Virus record (IMG/VR): IMGVR_UViG_3300007541_000194
Coordinates: 1 to 25,342 of that record
Length of the DNA: 25,342 bases
Reading direction: 5' to 3' (one strand)
Source: a virus
The position numbers and the translations under genes are program-made. Within the stretch, counting starts at the first letter, position 1. Each line of letters begins with the position of its first letter. The notes beneath the pieces were generated by a model. The model had not been told where the DNA came from. It was given only the letters and a program-made list of their open reading frames with translations, and searched no databases. Shown piece after piece: positions 1-5,386 of the stretch.

Positions 1-231
1 CTCGCACTTGAACTGGCAGCACAGGCCGAGCAGGCCTACTTGGTTGCCGTGGAGTTGGCCGACCAAGCCGATGAGGCCCTTGAGGCCGTAATCGGTGATC
101 TGGGAGATGACCAGAAGAGTGAGGCCTACAGGGTCGCTGAGACGGCTGAGGATGGCGTTGACTGCGAGAGCCTTGATCTCAAGGCAACACGCATTGATGC
201 TTGGGCCACCTATCTGGAGGACGTCAAGTGA
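1..231 (+). CDS. Partial small helical protein, 5' end outside window
   Basis: The reading frame is open from base 1, so the gene starts to the left of the window. A TTG at 40 is the first in-frame start-type codon, but the residues before it (LALELAAQAEQAY) continue the same Ala/Glu/Leu-rich pattern. The visible 76 residues are acidic and rich in Ala, Glu, Asp and Leu in a heptad-like arrangement, suggesting a helical or coiled-coil protein. No family is recognised. The stop TGA overlaps the GTG start of the next gene (GTGA), which implies translational coupling in the early operon. Confidence 0.7.
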   Translation, partial: LALELAAQAEQAYLVAVELADQADEALEAVIGDLGDDQKSEAYRVAETAEDGVDCESLDLKATRIDAWATYLEDVK

Positions 232-527
232 GCACCCACAAGCCGGGACAGGCACTTTGGGACCGTATCCAGACGCTGCGCGACGAGCATGGCGTGGACG
301 TAATCTACCGGACTTCTCGCGAGGGCGATGCGCCGTACGAGGTTGACCTGCTGCAAGCAGGGCTCACCGTATCGCGCCACACCAACGACGACATGGCGTA
401 CGACGCCTATGTTCAGGAGTTCATCCAGAGTCTTGAAAAAGCCTACGCGGGTGGATACTCTTGGGTAGAGCGCCTTGAGATCAAGGTCTCATTCGCTGAG
501 CAGGCACTGGAGGAGGATCAGCAATAG
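228..527 (+). CDS. Hypothetical early phage protein (99 aa)
   Basis: I chose the GTG at 228 because GGAGG lies 7 bases upstream and the codon overlaps the previous stop (GTGA). The upstream ATG at 201 would bury the start deep in the preceding gene. The product is a soluble, acidic 99-aa protein (begins STHKPGQALWDRIQTL, ends EEDQQ) with mixed alpha/beta character and no motif I recognise. The TAG stop at 525-527 is immediately followed by, and partly inside, a hammerhead-like ribozyme. If the ribozyme cuts, this gene's mRNA would end in the stem III hairpin 23 bases past the stop. Confidence 0.75.
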   Translation: MSTHKPGQALWDRIQTLRDEHGVDVIYRTSREGDAPYEVDLLQAGLTVSRHTNDDMAYDAYVQEFIQSLEKAYAGGYSWVERLEIKVSFAEQALEEDQQ

Positions 528-582
528 CCGAAACCGGGCACGGCCCGGTCTGCCGGGGATAGTCTCCCGGCACTGACGAGGC
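527..582 (+). ncRNA. Hammerhead ribozyme, type II, copy 1
   Basis: All conserved hammerhead parts are visible in type II order. Stem II is GCC (527-529) with GGC (580-582). Then come GAAA at 530-533 and stem III CCGGGC/GCCCGG (534-539/543-548, loop ACG), closed by the required A533-U549 pair. The predicted cleavage site is after C550 of the GUC triplet. Stem I is a perfect 7-bp helix (551-557/566-572) with loop GATAGTCT (558-565), and the core CTGACGA occupies 573-579. An outer stem II helix GAGG/CCTC (513-516/587-590) is possible. Cleavage would leave a 2',3'-cyclic phosphate upstream and a 5'-OH downstream, each next to a hairpin. Self-cleavage is inferred from the motif, not shown. Confidence 0.88.
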
Positions 583-608
583 AGACCCTCACGAGAACAG
601 GAGAGAAC

Positions 609-881
609 ATGTTCACGGAGAACACACTGAAGTACCTGCGCGAAGAGGCCGCTGATCCGGTTGAAGCGTTGCAGGAGTTGATTGACACCGGGCAGGCATG
701 GCGCATGCAGGGATCGGTGGGACGAGCGGCCGCGTACGCCATTGAGGCAGGGATCTGCATTCTTGGCGAGTCAGGCCACACCGACTACTGGGGCAATTAC
801 GTGCCGTCCCGGTACGAGGTCAAAGCAGGCACGAAGGGCAGCGTTGAGTACGCAGCCCGCATGCAAGAGATGGAGGTTTAA
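609..881 (+). CDS. Conserved hypothetical phage protein (90 aa)
   Basis: The ATG follows AGGAGAGAAC in the leader just downstream of ribozyme copy 1. The protein has an N-terminal helical part and a C-terminal GHTDYWGNYVPSRYEV segment followed by GTKGS. From memory, small proteins of this type are common in the early regions of actinobacterial phages and have no assigned function; I cannot confirm this by search. It forms a pair with the membrane gene at 883, and the pair is bracketed by the two ribozymes. Confidence 0.85.
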   Translation: MFTENTLKYLREEAADPVEALQELIDTGQAWRMQGSVGRAAAYAIEAGICILGESGHTDYWGNYVPSRYEVKAGTKGSVEYAARMQEMEV

Positions 882-882
882 C

Positions 883-1104
883 GTGAAGGAGTTTATCGCA
901 ACATACCTGCTCGCCACGGTGGCGGCAGCGGTGGCGTACGCCGTGTATGGCCACCTTGGGCTCTCTGTTCTGGTCCTCTTCGGTACGGTCGGTGCGATCG
1001 TTACCGGATGGGTGATCGGCGACGAGATCAAGATGAGGATTGACGAGCGACTGCGCGCTCACTACGCTGAGAAGAGCCAGACCAAGAAGAGCGAAGTCTG
1101 GTAG
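883..1104 (+). CDS. Small two-helix membrane protein (73 aa)
   Basis: The GTG at 883 lies one base after the TAA of the previous gene, with GGAGG 6 bases upstream. The upstream ATG at 682 in this frame would run through the previous gene and is rejected. Residues of about 5-23 and 27-48 form two hydrophobic helices. A charged C-terminal tail rich in Arg, Lys and Glu (RIDERLRAHYAEK) is probably cytoplasmic. The function is unknown; small early membrane proteins of phages often target the host envelope, but that is general knowledge rather than evidence here. The TAG stop (1102-1104) leads directly into ribozyme copy 2. Confidence 0.8.
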   Translation: MKEFIATYLLATVAAAVAYAVYGHLGLSVLVLFGTVGAIVTGWVIGDEIKMRIDERLRAHYAEKSQTKKSEVW

Positions 1105-1158
1105 CCGAAACGCCCTTCGGGGCGTCCTCCGGGGATAGTCTCCCGGGGCTGATGAGGC
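1104..1158 (+). ncRNA. Hammerhead ribozyme, type II, copy 2
   Basis: Same architecture as the copy at 527-582. Stem II is GCC (1104-1106) with GGC (1156-1158), extended by GTCT (1096-1099) with AGAC (1159-1162) across a GGTA bulge. GAAA is at 1107-1110. Stem III is CGCCC/GGGCG (1111-1115/1120-1124) capped by a TTCG tetraloop and closed by A1110-U1125. Predicted cleavage is after C1126 of GUC. Stem I (1127-1133/1142-1148) has one U-G wobble and the identical loop GATAGTCT; the core CTGATGA is at 1149-1155. Stems I and III differ from copy 1 by paired changes that keep pairing, and position N7 of the core, which tolerates change, differs (C or U). Confidence 0.9.
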
Positions 1159-1187
1159 AGACACCTTGAGAACAGGGGAGAACACAC

Positions 1188-1283
1188 ATGGAGTATGAAC
1201 AGGACACAAAGCGCATGAGGCTACTAGCGTTGATTATCTTCGCGGCCTTGATCCTAAGTGGACTAGGGAAGGAGGTGCTCTGA
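1188..1283 (+). CDS. Single-pass membrane micro-protein (31 aa)
   Basis: A short ORF from ATG 1188 to TGA 1281-1283, with AGGGGAG 5-6 bases upstream in the leader that follows ribozyme copy 2. The product has a charged N-terminus (MEYEQDTKR) and one hydrophobic helix (about residues 11-26), then a short charged tail. It overlaps the next gene by one base (TGATG), and its 3' end AAGGAGG supplies that gene's ribosome binding site. It may therefore act as a coupled leader peptide, a small membrane effector, or both. Confidence 0.65.
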   Translation: MEYEQDTKRMRLLALIIFAALILSGLGKEVL

Positions 1284-1567
1284 TGAGCACAAGGAAGCTG
1301 AACGTACCGGCACTGGGGTTTGAGATCGTGGTGATCGGAGCAAGCGACAAGACCAACAAGGCCATCGCTGATGCGCTGGAGAAGAAGGTCGTTGAGGAGG
1401 CAGAAGACAATCCGTGCAAGGAGTGTGGCATGCCAGACCTTGATGGGCTCTGGTACACCGGACTATGCGAGATCTGCCACGATGAACTCGTGTCGCGTAG
1501 CGTGAAGGCTGCCGTGTACGAGATTCAGAACCCCAAGAAGAAGAGCAAGAAGGGTGGTCAGTCATGA
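1283..1567 (+). CDS. Small zinc-ribbon-type protein (94 aa)
   Basis: The ATG overlaps the preceding stop (TGATG) and has AAGGAGG upstream. The C-terminal half holds two CxxC pairs (CKEC and CEIC about 19 residues apart), which fits a single structural zinc ribbon; the second pair is followed by a His. The N-terminus (about residues 1-42) is a beta-then-helix segment. The tail is very basic (PKKKSKKGG), suggesting nucleic-acid contact. No specific family is recognised. It overlaps the next gene by 4 bases (ATGA). Confidence 0.8.
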   Translation: MSTRKLNVPALGFEIVVIGASDKTNKAIADALEKKVVEEAEDNPCKECGMPDLDGLWYTGLCEICHDELVSRSVKAAVYEIQNPKKKSKKGGQS

Positions 1568-2208
1568 GCGAGGTTAAGTGCTTCGGGTGCGAGAGCACCT
1601 TTGACACGGACTCCGGCGACGGTGGCCGCTGGTCTGAACTGCGCAATGCAGAGTATTGCTGGGGCTGCTTTGAGTCGGACATTGAGTCTGCCTCTGTGGT
1701 CACGGTGTACAAGCCCGGCAAGGAGGAGGACCGATACCTTATCGGCTCCAACTGGATCGTTGATGGCGAGTACTACGAGGAGCTCCCTCGTGAGCAGTGG
1801 GCCCGGTTCAGCCGGACCTACACACGCACGGATGCATGGCGCGGGTACTTCGTGACCACCCTTGAGGGGTGGCACGAGGTGGCCGAAGGCGTGAATCTGT
1901 GGGGCGAGGGCTCCAAGATTGACAGCATGGCCGAGAAGATCAAGTACGCGTGGGAGGCAGAACTTCTGCCCTTTGACGTGGCCTTCGTGGTTGACCGCAC
2001 GAGCAACGTGTTTGCTGCGGGCGTATCAATCTTCGTGCCGCAACACCGGGTCAAGGACTTTGAAGATCTTCTTCTCAGCCTTGATCCGTATGGTTGCAGC
2101 AAGTGCGGCATTGCGTACGTCCCGGAGGACTATGTGCCTCCGGTCAAGGTGGGCGATGAACTGATCTGCACAAACTGCGTAGAAGGAGTCGATCCTCATG
2201 CAGAGTAA
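1564..2208 (+). CDS. Hypothetical protein with terminal zinc-binding pairs (214 aa)
   Basis: This is the largest gene of the early block. It has CxxC pairs at both ends: CFGC near residue 6 and CWGC near residue 32, then CSKC and CTNC near the C-terminus, so two zinc knuckles flank a central region of about 140 residues. The centre is acidic and aromatic-rich (for example IVDGEYYEELPREQW) and not recognised. The start ATGA overlaps the previous stop, and the 3' end overlaps the micro-ORF at 2198. A role in binding nucleic acid or a host protein is possible, but there is no catalytic motif to support a firmer call. Confidence 0.8.
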   Translation: MSEVKCFGCESTFDTDSGDGGRWSELRNAEYCWGCFESDIESASVVTVYKPGKEEDRYLIGSNWIVDGEYYEELPREQWARFSRTYTRTDAWRGYFVTTLEGWHEVAEGVNLWGEGSKIDSMAEKIKYAWEAELLPFDVAFVVDRTSNVFAAGVSIFVPQHRVKDFEDLLLSLDPYGCSKCGIAYVPEDYVPPVKVGDELICTNCVEGVDPHAE

Positions 2209-2275
2209 GATCATGGTTGCCCTTATGGCCTACGTGGTGTATCTTTTAGTGGCAATGGCAAGTAGTTTGCAGTAA
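2198..2275 (+). CDS. Membrane micro-peptide (25 aa)
   Basis: The ATG at 2198 has AAGGAG 8-9 bases upstream and overlaps the end of the previous gene out of frame. The 25-residue product (MQSKIMVALMAYVVYLLVAM...) is essentially one hydrophobic helix with two positively charged residues near the front. It fills the gap before the gene at 2286. It resembles the micro-protein at 1188-1283 in size and type. There is no homology evidence; the call rests on the ribosome binding site, position and composition. Confidence 0.5.
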   Translation: MQSKIMVALMAYVVYLLVAMASSLQ

Positions 2276-2285
2276 GGAGGAGAAC

Positions 2286-2549
2286 ATGAACTGCATTGAT
2301 AAGGGACTAGAGCACAATCCACACTGGGAGGACGGCATCTGCATTAGGTGCGGGGTCGACTGCCACTTTGAGCCGGTGGTATTCACCGGTTCAGCGCACG
2401 GCTGCCACTACCAGATCCGGGACACCGGGATGGGGCAGCCAATGCGTTATGAAGTCGTTAATCCGGAGACTCGTGAGTCGGCCGTTGGCTACGTCTCGTC
2501 ATATGGCGACGCGTTCAAGGCCATCGACCGCTTCGCGAGGATCCAGTAG
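2286..2549 (+). CDS. Small cysteine-rich phage protein (87 aa)
   Basis: The ATG follows AAGGAGGAGAAC, a near-ideal ribosome binding site. Residues C3, C19, C22 and C26 together with several His (H10, H13, H27) could build a zinc knuckle in the first 30 residues. The rest is a small alpha/beta domain with the segment MRYEVVNPETRES. No family is recognised. Its TAG stop overlaps the GTG start of the next gene by one base. Confidence 0.8.
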   Translation: MNCIDKGLEHNPHWEDGICIRCGVDCHFEPVVFTGSAHGCHYQIRDTGMGQPMRYEVVNPETRESAVGYVSSYGDAFKAIDRFARIQ

Positions 2550-2854
2550 TGAGGACGCAGGGGGATTCGCCCCCGGCAATATACCCAAACAGGACCTGCG
2601 ACCTGAGGTCGGAGCTTTACGCATTGTGGAGCACCACGAGCAAGGAGCTCCGTGATAAGGGGCACTTCGTGCCGTACCTCACGCGCAACCCGGAGATGGA
2701 GACCGACCTAGTCGGCGACTGTCTCGCATGTGAGGGCCTCGTTGCAATTGACGTGCAGGATGGCCGGGCCTATGGCTCGATCCTCCGCATTGCGTGCGGC
2801 GACCCCTATATCCCGGCCGAGCGGGGAGGCGACGATGAAGATCTTGAAGTCTGA
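2549..2854 (+). CDS. Hypothetical early phage protein (101 aa)
   Basis: The GTG start shares its first G with the upstream TAG stop; GAGG lies about 9 bases upstream. The sequence has a helical middle (RSELYALWSTTSKELRDKG), then a CLAC pair and an acidic C-terminus (GGDDEDLEV). A segment PEMETDLVGDCLACEG suggests a small metal or structural site, but there are too few ligands to assign one. Function unknown. It overlaps the next gene by 20 bases. Confidence 0.7.
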   Translation: MRTQGDSPPAIYPNRTCDLRSELYALWSTTSKELRDKGHFVPYLTRNPEMETDLVGDCLACEGLVAIDVQDGRAYGSILRIACGDPYIPAERGGDDEDLEV

Positions 2855-3083
2855 ACTGGAGGCTCTACGCAGGCACGAGGCCAACGCGATTGCCTACGAG
2901 CAGACCGTCAAGGAGATCATCAAGACGATCCGCTCAGTCGAGGGTGACATCCATGGCGATGACCCGGAGAAGGCAGCGTGGGCCGAGGGATGGGTCGCGT
3001 GTGCTGTTGCGATGGCGCAGGGGTTGAAGCAAGCGAAAACAGGCCCGGTCAGGGCCTTGTCGGATGAGGTCTTTCCGTTCTAG
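2835..3083 (+). CDS. Hypothetical helical protein (82 aa), last gene of early block
   Basis: ATG 2835 has GGGAGG 6 bases upstream. The in-frame ATG at 2730 would bury 105 bases in the previous gene, so the shorter form is preferred. The protein is mostly helical: an N-terminal coiled-coil-like segment (LKSELEALRRHEANAIAYEQ), an acidic turn, then a helix rich in Ala and Trp. Function unknown. It ends 33 bases before a strong terminator, so it closes the rightward operon. Confidence 0.75.
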   Translation: MKILKSELEALRRHEANAIAYEQTVKEIIKTIRSVEGDIHGDDPEKAAWAEGWVACAVAMAQGLKQAKTGPVRALSDEVFPF

Positions 3084-3115
3084 TATTCACCCACAGGGTC
3101 GTTCTCCCCTGTACG

Positions 3116-3148
3116 AAGGCCCCAGGTCGTATGACCTGGGGCCTTTTT
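3116..3148 (+). terminator. Rho-independent terminator of the rightward early operon
   Basis: A 13-bp hairpin, arms 3116-3128 and 3133-3145 with loop GTAT, is followed by TTTTT. The weaker hairpin ACAGGG/CCCTGT (3093-3098/3107-3112) lies just before it. Convergent genes meet here: the leftward operon's last stop codon (3147-3149) lies in the T tract. Read leftward, the same hairpin is followed by only two T residues, so it is a good terminator rightward and a doubtful one leftward. Confidence 0.9.
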
Positions 3149-3413
3149 ATTTGTCATCCTCGATGAGGTTGACTGCGTCTCCCATGGTGAGCTCCTTGCG
3201 GTTCACCGTCCTCCTCAGATACTCCGGAGGGTGGATTCCATGGTCCCTGTAATAGGCCCATAGCCCCTTGCCTCCCGGAGCGAGGTAGCCTAAACGCTCT
3301 GCGTCTCCTCGGAAGAAGAGGTCTGCGTCGTCGCAATCTCGAAGGCCTCGGCCAGGACCTCGACCATCTCCTCGCTCAGTGCTTGCTGCATGCTGATGAA
3401 GATCGTGCCGCAC
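3147..3413 (-). CDS. Hypothetical protein, 3' part clear, start unresolved
   Basis: The frame ending TAA at 3147-3149 reads as protein from about 3300 leftward (LGYLAPGGKGLWAYYRDHG, then PPEYLRRTV) and has G/C in most third codon positions. The competing frame, ending at 3154, does not. However, no ATG, GTG or TTG lies near the end of the preceding gene. The nearest upstream in-frame start is a GTG at 3413 with no ribosome binding site, and an ATG lies at 3509. Alternatives are a frameshift joining it to the zinc-ribbon gene at 3290-3514, or a sequence error. It would be the last gene of the replication operon. The start given is provisional. Confidence 0.4.
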   Translation of the reverse strand: MRHDLHQHAASTERGDGRGPGRGLRDCDDADLFFRGDAERLGYLAPGGKGLWAYYRDHGIHPPEYLRRTVNRKELTMGDAVNLIEDDK

Positions 3414-3514
3414 TTCCAGTTTAGGCACTCGTGCCTCCGGTATACTACGCCGTCCACCGTCACCGGAGTCCGGTGTCTCCGGTAATCTAGGCCGCCGCAC
3501 GCGGGGCACTTCAT
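3290..3514 (-). CDS. Small zinc-ribbon protein (NrdR-like ribbon, 74 aa)
   Basis: I start at ATG 3514, which overlaps the stop of the membrane micro-gene at 3511 (ATGA). The longer form from 3604 would overlap that gene entirely in another frame. The protein opens MKCPACGG, has a basic stretch (RRHRTPV), and then a CLNWKC pair, giving a four-cysteine ribbon over residues 3-35. This is like the N-terminal zinc ribbon of NrdR or of the phage Ogr/Delta activators, but neither full family is present. The C-terminal half is an acidic helix with a Ser/Thr/Glu tail. A DNA-binding regulatory role is possible but unproven. Confidence 0.7.
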   Translation of the reverse strand: MKCPACGGLDYRRHRTPVTVDGVVYRRHECLNWKCGTIFISMQQALSEEMVEVLAEAFEIATTQTSSSEETQSV

Positions 3515-3630
3515 TTCATCAACGCCATCGCCACCGCAAACAGGACCAACGCGGTCACCTGTCCGCAGAAGAAGATGACGAGGTCGTGGTTTCTCCGGGC
3601 CCATGAGGAAACCGGGGAGCTAGTCTTCAC
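3511..3630 (-). CDS. Single-pass membrane micro-protein (39 aa)
   Basis: The GTG start at 3630 overlaps the end of the previous gene, and the TGA stop overlaps the ATG of the zinc-ribbon gene (ATGA). The ORF therefore fills an otherwise empty gap with coupling at both ends. The product has a basic N-terminus (SSWARRNHD) and one strong hydrophobic helix (about residues 17-38) ending in Lys, so N-in topology is expected. Function unknown. No clear Shine-Dalgarno sequence was seen, so expression would depend on coupling. Confidence 0.6.
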   Translation of the reverse strand: MKTSSPVSSWARRNHDLVIFFCGQVTALVLFAVAMALMK

Positions 3631-3859
3631 TGGGTTGATAGGCACTTTCCCCTCCATTCTTCAGGTATGCCAGCTTGACCTCGGCCACCGCTTCGGCAGT
3701 CGCAATCCGCTCAGCGTATTCAGCTTCGACCATCTTCTGCGCGACCCATCGGTCAGTCTTGGCAGTGACTAGTCGCAGAAACTCCTGCGCTGCTTCTTGC
3801 CTGATCTTCCCGGCATCGACTGCAGACTGAATGTACTCTGCTCCAAGCTTGTTAATCAT
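3620..3859 (-). CDS. Hypothetical helical protein (79 aa)
   Basis: The start ATG at 3859 overlaps the upstream stop (ATGA), the usual arrangement in this operon. A GTG at 3889 would extend the protein by 10 residues into the previous gene without a better ribosome binding site. The sequence is almost all helix (INKLGAEYIQSAVDAGKI, then KMVEAEYAERIATAEAVAEV), rich in Ala and Glu, and could be a coiled coil. No family is recognised. Confidence 0.7.
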   Translation of the reverse strand: MINKLGAEYIQSAVDAGKIRQEAAQEFLRLVTAKTDRWVAQKMVEAEYAERIATAEAVAEVKLAYLKNGGESAYQPSED

Positions 3860-4047
3860 TTCGCAGCCTGGCAGGTTCGGTGCTGCCACACCATGAGGTC
3901 ACGGCGAGGGCCATACGATATCGACTGCACCCGCCACGCCTGATTCAATCCATCGATCTCCTTCGCACACAGCGAGCAGATCGCGCCCTTCCACCTTGTC
4001 TGTAATCTTGGCCCTCCAGAGCCCTTCTGTGTCTTTACGGCTGCCAT
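3856..4047 (-). CDS. Small CxxC protein (63 aa)
   Basis: It starts with ATG at 4047, overlapping the primase stop (TAATG). It has a basic N-terminus (VKTQKGSGGPRLQTR) followed by CSLC, a spacer of about 30 residues, and a closing HRTC pair, consistent with a single CxxC...HxxC zinc site over residues 24-59. Such tiny zinc proteins near replication genes are common in phages and usually unassigned. Function unknown; DNA or RNA binding is plausible from the charge. Confidence 0.7.
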   Translation of the reverse strand: MAAVKTQKGSGGPRLQTRWKGAICSLCAKEIDGLNQAWRVQSISYGPRRDLMVWQHRTCQAAK

Positions 4048-4901
4048 TATGCCGCCTCTCTCGCTGCTCTCAGGGTCACCGCAAGCCAGCGGTCCCCGCT
4101 CTCAGCGTACTTCTCCCCGATGCCATTCGGGTACGCCGCAAAGATCTCGCGGATAGCTTCCTCGCTCCATCCGTAGCGGATCATCCAAAGGCACGCCTTG
4201 AAGGCGGCCTCAGAGCGTGCCCCTTTAGGCGCGCCCTCCTTGACAATTTGCTGCAGCCAATCCGGAAGCTTGACGAACGAGGCCACGTCCGTGACCACCG
4301 CCCTTGGCTTTTTGACCACAACCTCCTCGACCGGGAAGTCTCCAGGCCTGTATCGCCGGGCATCATCGAACCTGAGCAGCCGTACCGGAGCAGGCGTGCC
4401 CTTGTAGTTCGTGGTCCCCGGTACTCGCAGCACCCTTGAAGCGTCAGACACTGCGTCGCCACCGACCGCTCGTGCGATGACCTTCATCGATGACTGGGCC
4501 TGTGCCATCTCGACCGGCTCGCTCAGGAACCAGTACGCATGGAACCCATGCCCGGAGTCAACGATTGCAGAGGCCGGGATCTCAAACATGTTCAGGCTCG
4601 TAGCTGCCTCAGTCTTCGAAGCGAAGTTCTTGGCATCAACGTCTGCCCAGATCACGTTCGTGCTAGGCGCAGCATCTGCTGCCGTGCCCCTTTGCCGGAC
4701 CCTTGGAACCACGCCGTAGTACACATCCCACCCCTCGACCATGAAGGTCAGGCAGTCAGCTTCAGCACGGACAATCCCGAGGCCATCGCGCAAAGGGTAG
4801 AACCTCTGCGTGATTACCTTGCGGTCTCCGTCCGGCCGCATCAGGCGCAGCTCTCCATACATCTCGGACCTCCCCCAGATCGACTCCAAAAACGAGCTCA
4901 C
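4047..4901 (-). CDS. Archaeo-eukaryotic-type primase (RepB-like primase-polymerase)
   Basis: This 284-aa protein probably lays down primers for phage DNA replication. Signature elements are the metal-binding WADVDAK (D87, D89), SGHGFHAYW (H118, H121) and the basic DASRVLRVPGTTNYK segment. This D-x-D, H, R/K order is typical of archaeo-eukaryotic primase superfamily enzymes related to RepB primase. A C-terminal helical part (about 210-284; RSEAAFKACLWMIRYGWSEE) resembles the small domain that follows the catalytic core in this group. There is no helicase domain, which fits the separate DnaB gene upstream. The start is GTG 4901, overlapping the previous stop (GTGA). Confidence 0.85.
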   Translation of the reverse strand: MSSFLESIWGRSEMYGELRLMRPDGDRKVITQRFYPLRDGLGIVRAEADCLTFMVEGWDVYYGVVPRVRQRGTAADAAPSTNVIWADVDAKNFASKTEAATSLNMFEIPASAIVDSGHGFHAYWFLSEPVEMAQAQSSMKVIARAVGGDAVSDASRVLRVPGTTNYKGTPAPVRLLRFDDARRYRPGDFPVEEVVVKKPRAVVTDVASFVKLPDWLQQIVKEGAPKGARSEAAFKACLWMIRYGWSEEAIREIFAAYPNGIGEKYAESGDRWLAVTLRAAREAA

Positions 4902-5386
4902 GCCTCAACAAGCTCTCGCTGCTGCACGAGGTTCTCGATTGGCATGAGCGACTCTTGCGGGACAAAGAAGGCCGAAGGCCTGTCACCGTATGATTCAGCC
5001 CACGCTTCCTGCTTCGCGTCGCCACCACGGATGAAGCCGACCACCTCGAAGGATGGGGCCACCCCGGTCACAAGCACGAAGATGCTGTCGTCCTCGTCGT
5101 TCGGCCTGACGATCAGGTCGTACGTGCTCTTGCTCCTGGTCCTTACTTGGATCGTGCCGACGTCCGGCTTCTTAAAGGTGTTGACCGATCCATCCCAGTA
5201 CATGCCGAGAAGTTTAGCCACGACCATCTCGCCGCAAGCCCCCTCGATATGCTTGGTCCACCCGTCCTCACCATTGAATCCATGGGCATCCTGAAGATTC
5301 TTTCGGAGAGACTCCGTCTGTCGTCGTACTCCGACGTTGACTGCGAGCTCAAGCTCGTACCAACTGAGGTCAACCCTGACCCCCAT
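4898..5386 (-). CDS. Conserved phage protein, possible PD-(D/E)XK-fold
   Basis: A 162-aa protein between SSB and primase. It has the pattern WTKHIEGACGEMVVAK, then PDVGTIQVRT, then IFVLVTG and VVGFIRGGDAKQ. The order Glu (in EGACGE), Asp (in PDVG), and a QxR strand resembles a restriction-endonuclease fold. The expected catalytic lysine is Arg here, so a nuclease function is uncertain and the fold may be retained without activity. From memory, similar proteins occur in many phage replication modules without a firm role. It starts at ATG 5386, overlapping the SSB stop (TGATG). Confidence 0.75.
   Translation of the reverse strand: MGVRVDLSWYELELAVNVGVRRQTESLRKNLQDAHGFNGEDGWTKHIEGACGEMVVAKLLGMYWDGSVNTFKKPDVGTIQVRTRSKSTYDLIVRPNDEDDSIFVLVTGVAPSFEVVGFIRGGDAKQEAWAESYGDRPSAFFVPQESLMPIENLVQQRELVEA

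Noticed and set aside
558-568. GGGATAG...CCC resembles the start-associated sequence (SAS) of cluster K mycobacteriophages.
   Set aside because: SAS lies directly before start codons. Here the bases form stem I and its loop in the ribozyme, over 40 bases from the ATG, and both arms pair.
3154-3336. Arg/Pro-rich 60-codon leftward ORF starting TTG, with a better ribosome binding site at its internal ATG.
   Set aside because: Third codon positions are not G/C-rich and the peptide (RRRRPLLPRRRR) is a shadow; the overlapping frame ending at 3147 reads better.
4539-5294. 251-codon + strand ORF opposite the primase and its neighbour.
   Set aside because: It has no ribosome binding site and an unprotein-like composition, and it lies antisense to two well-supported overlapping genes.
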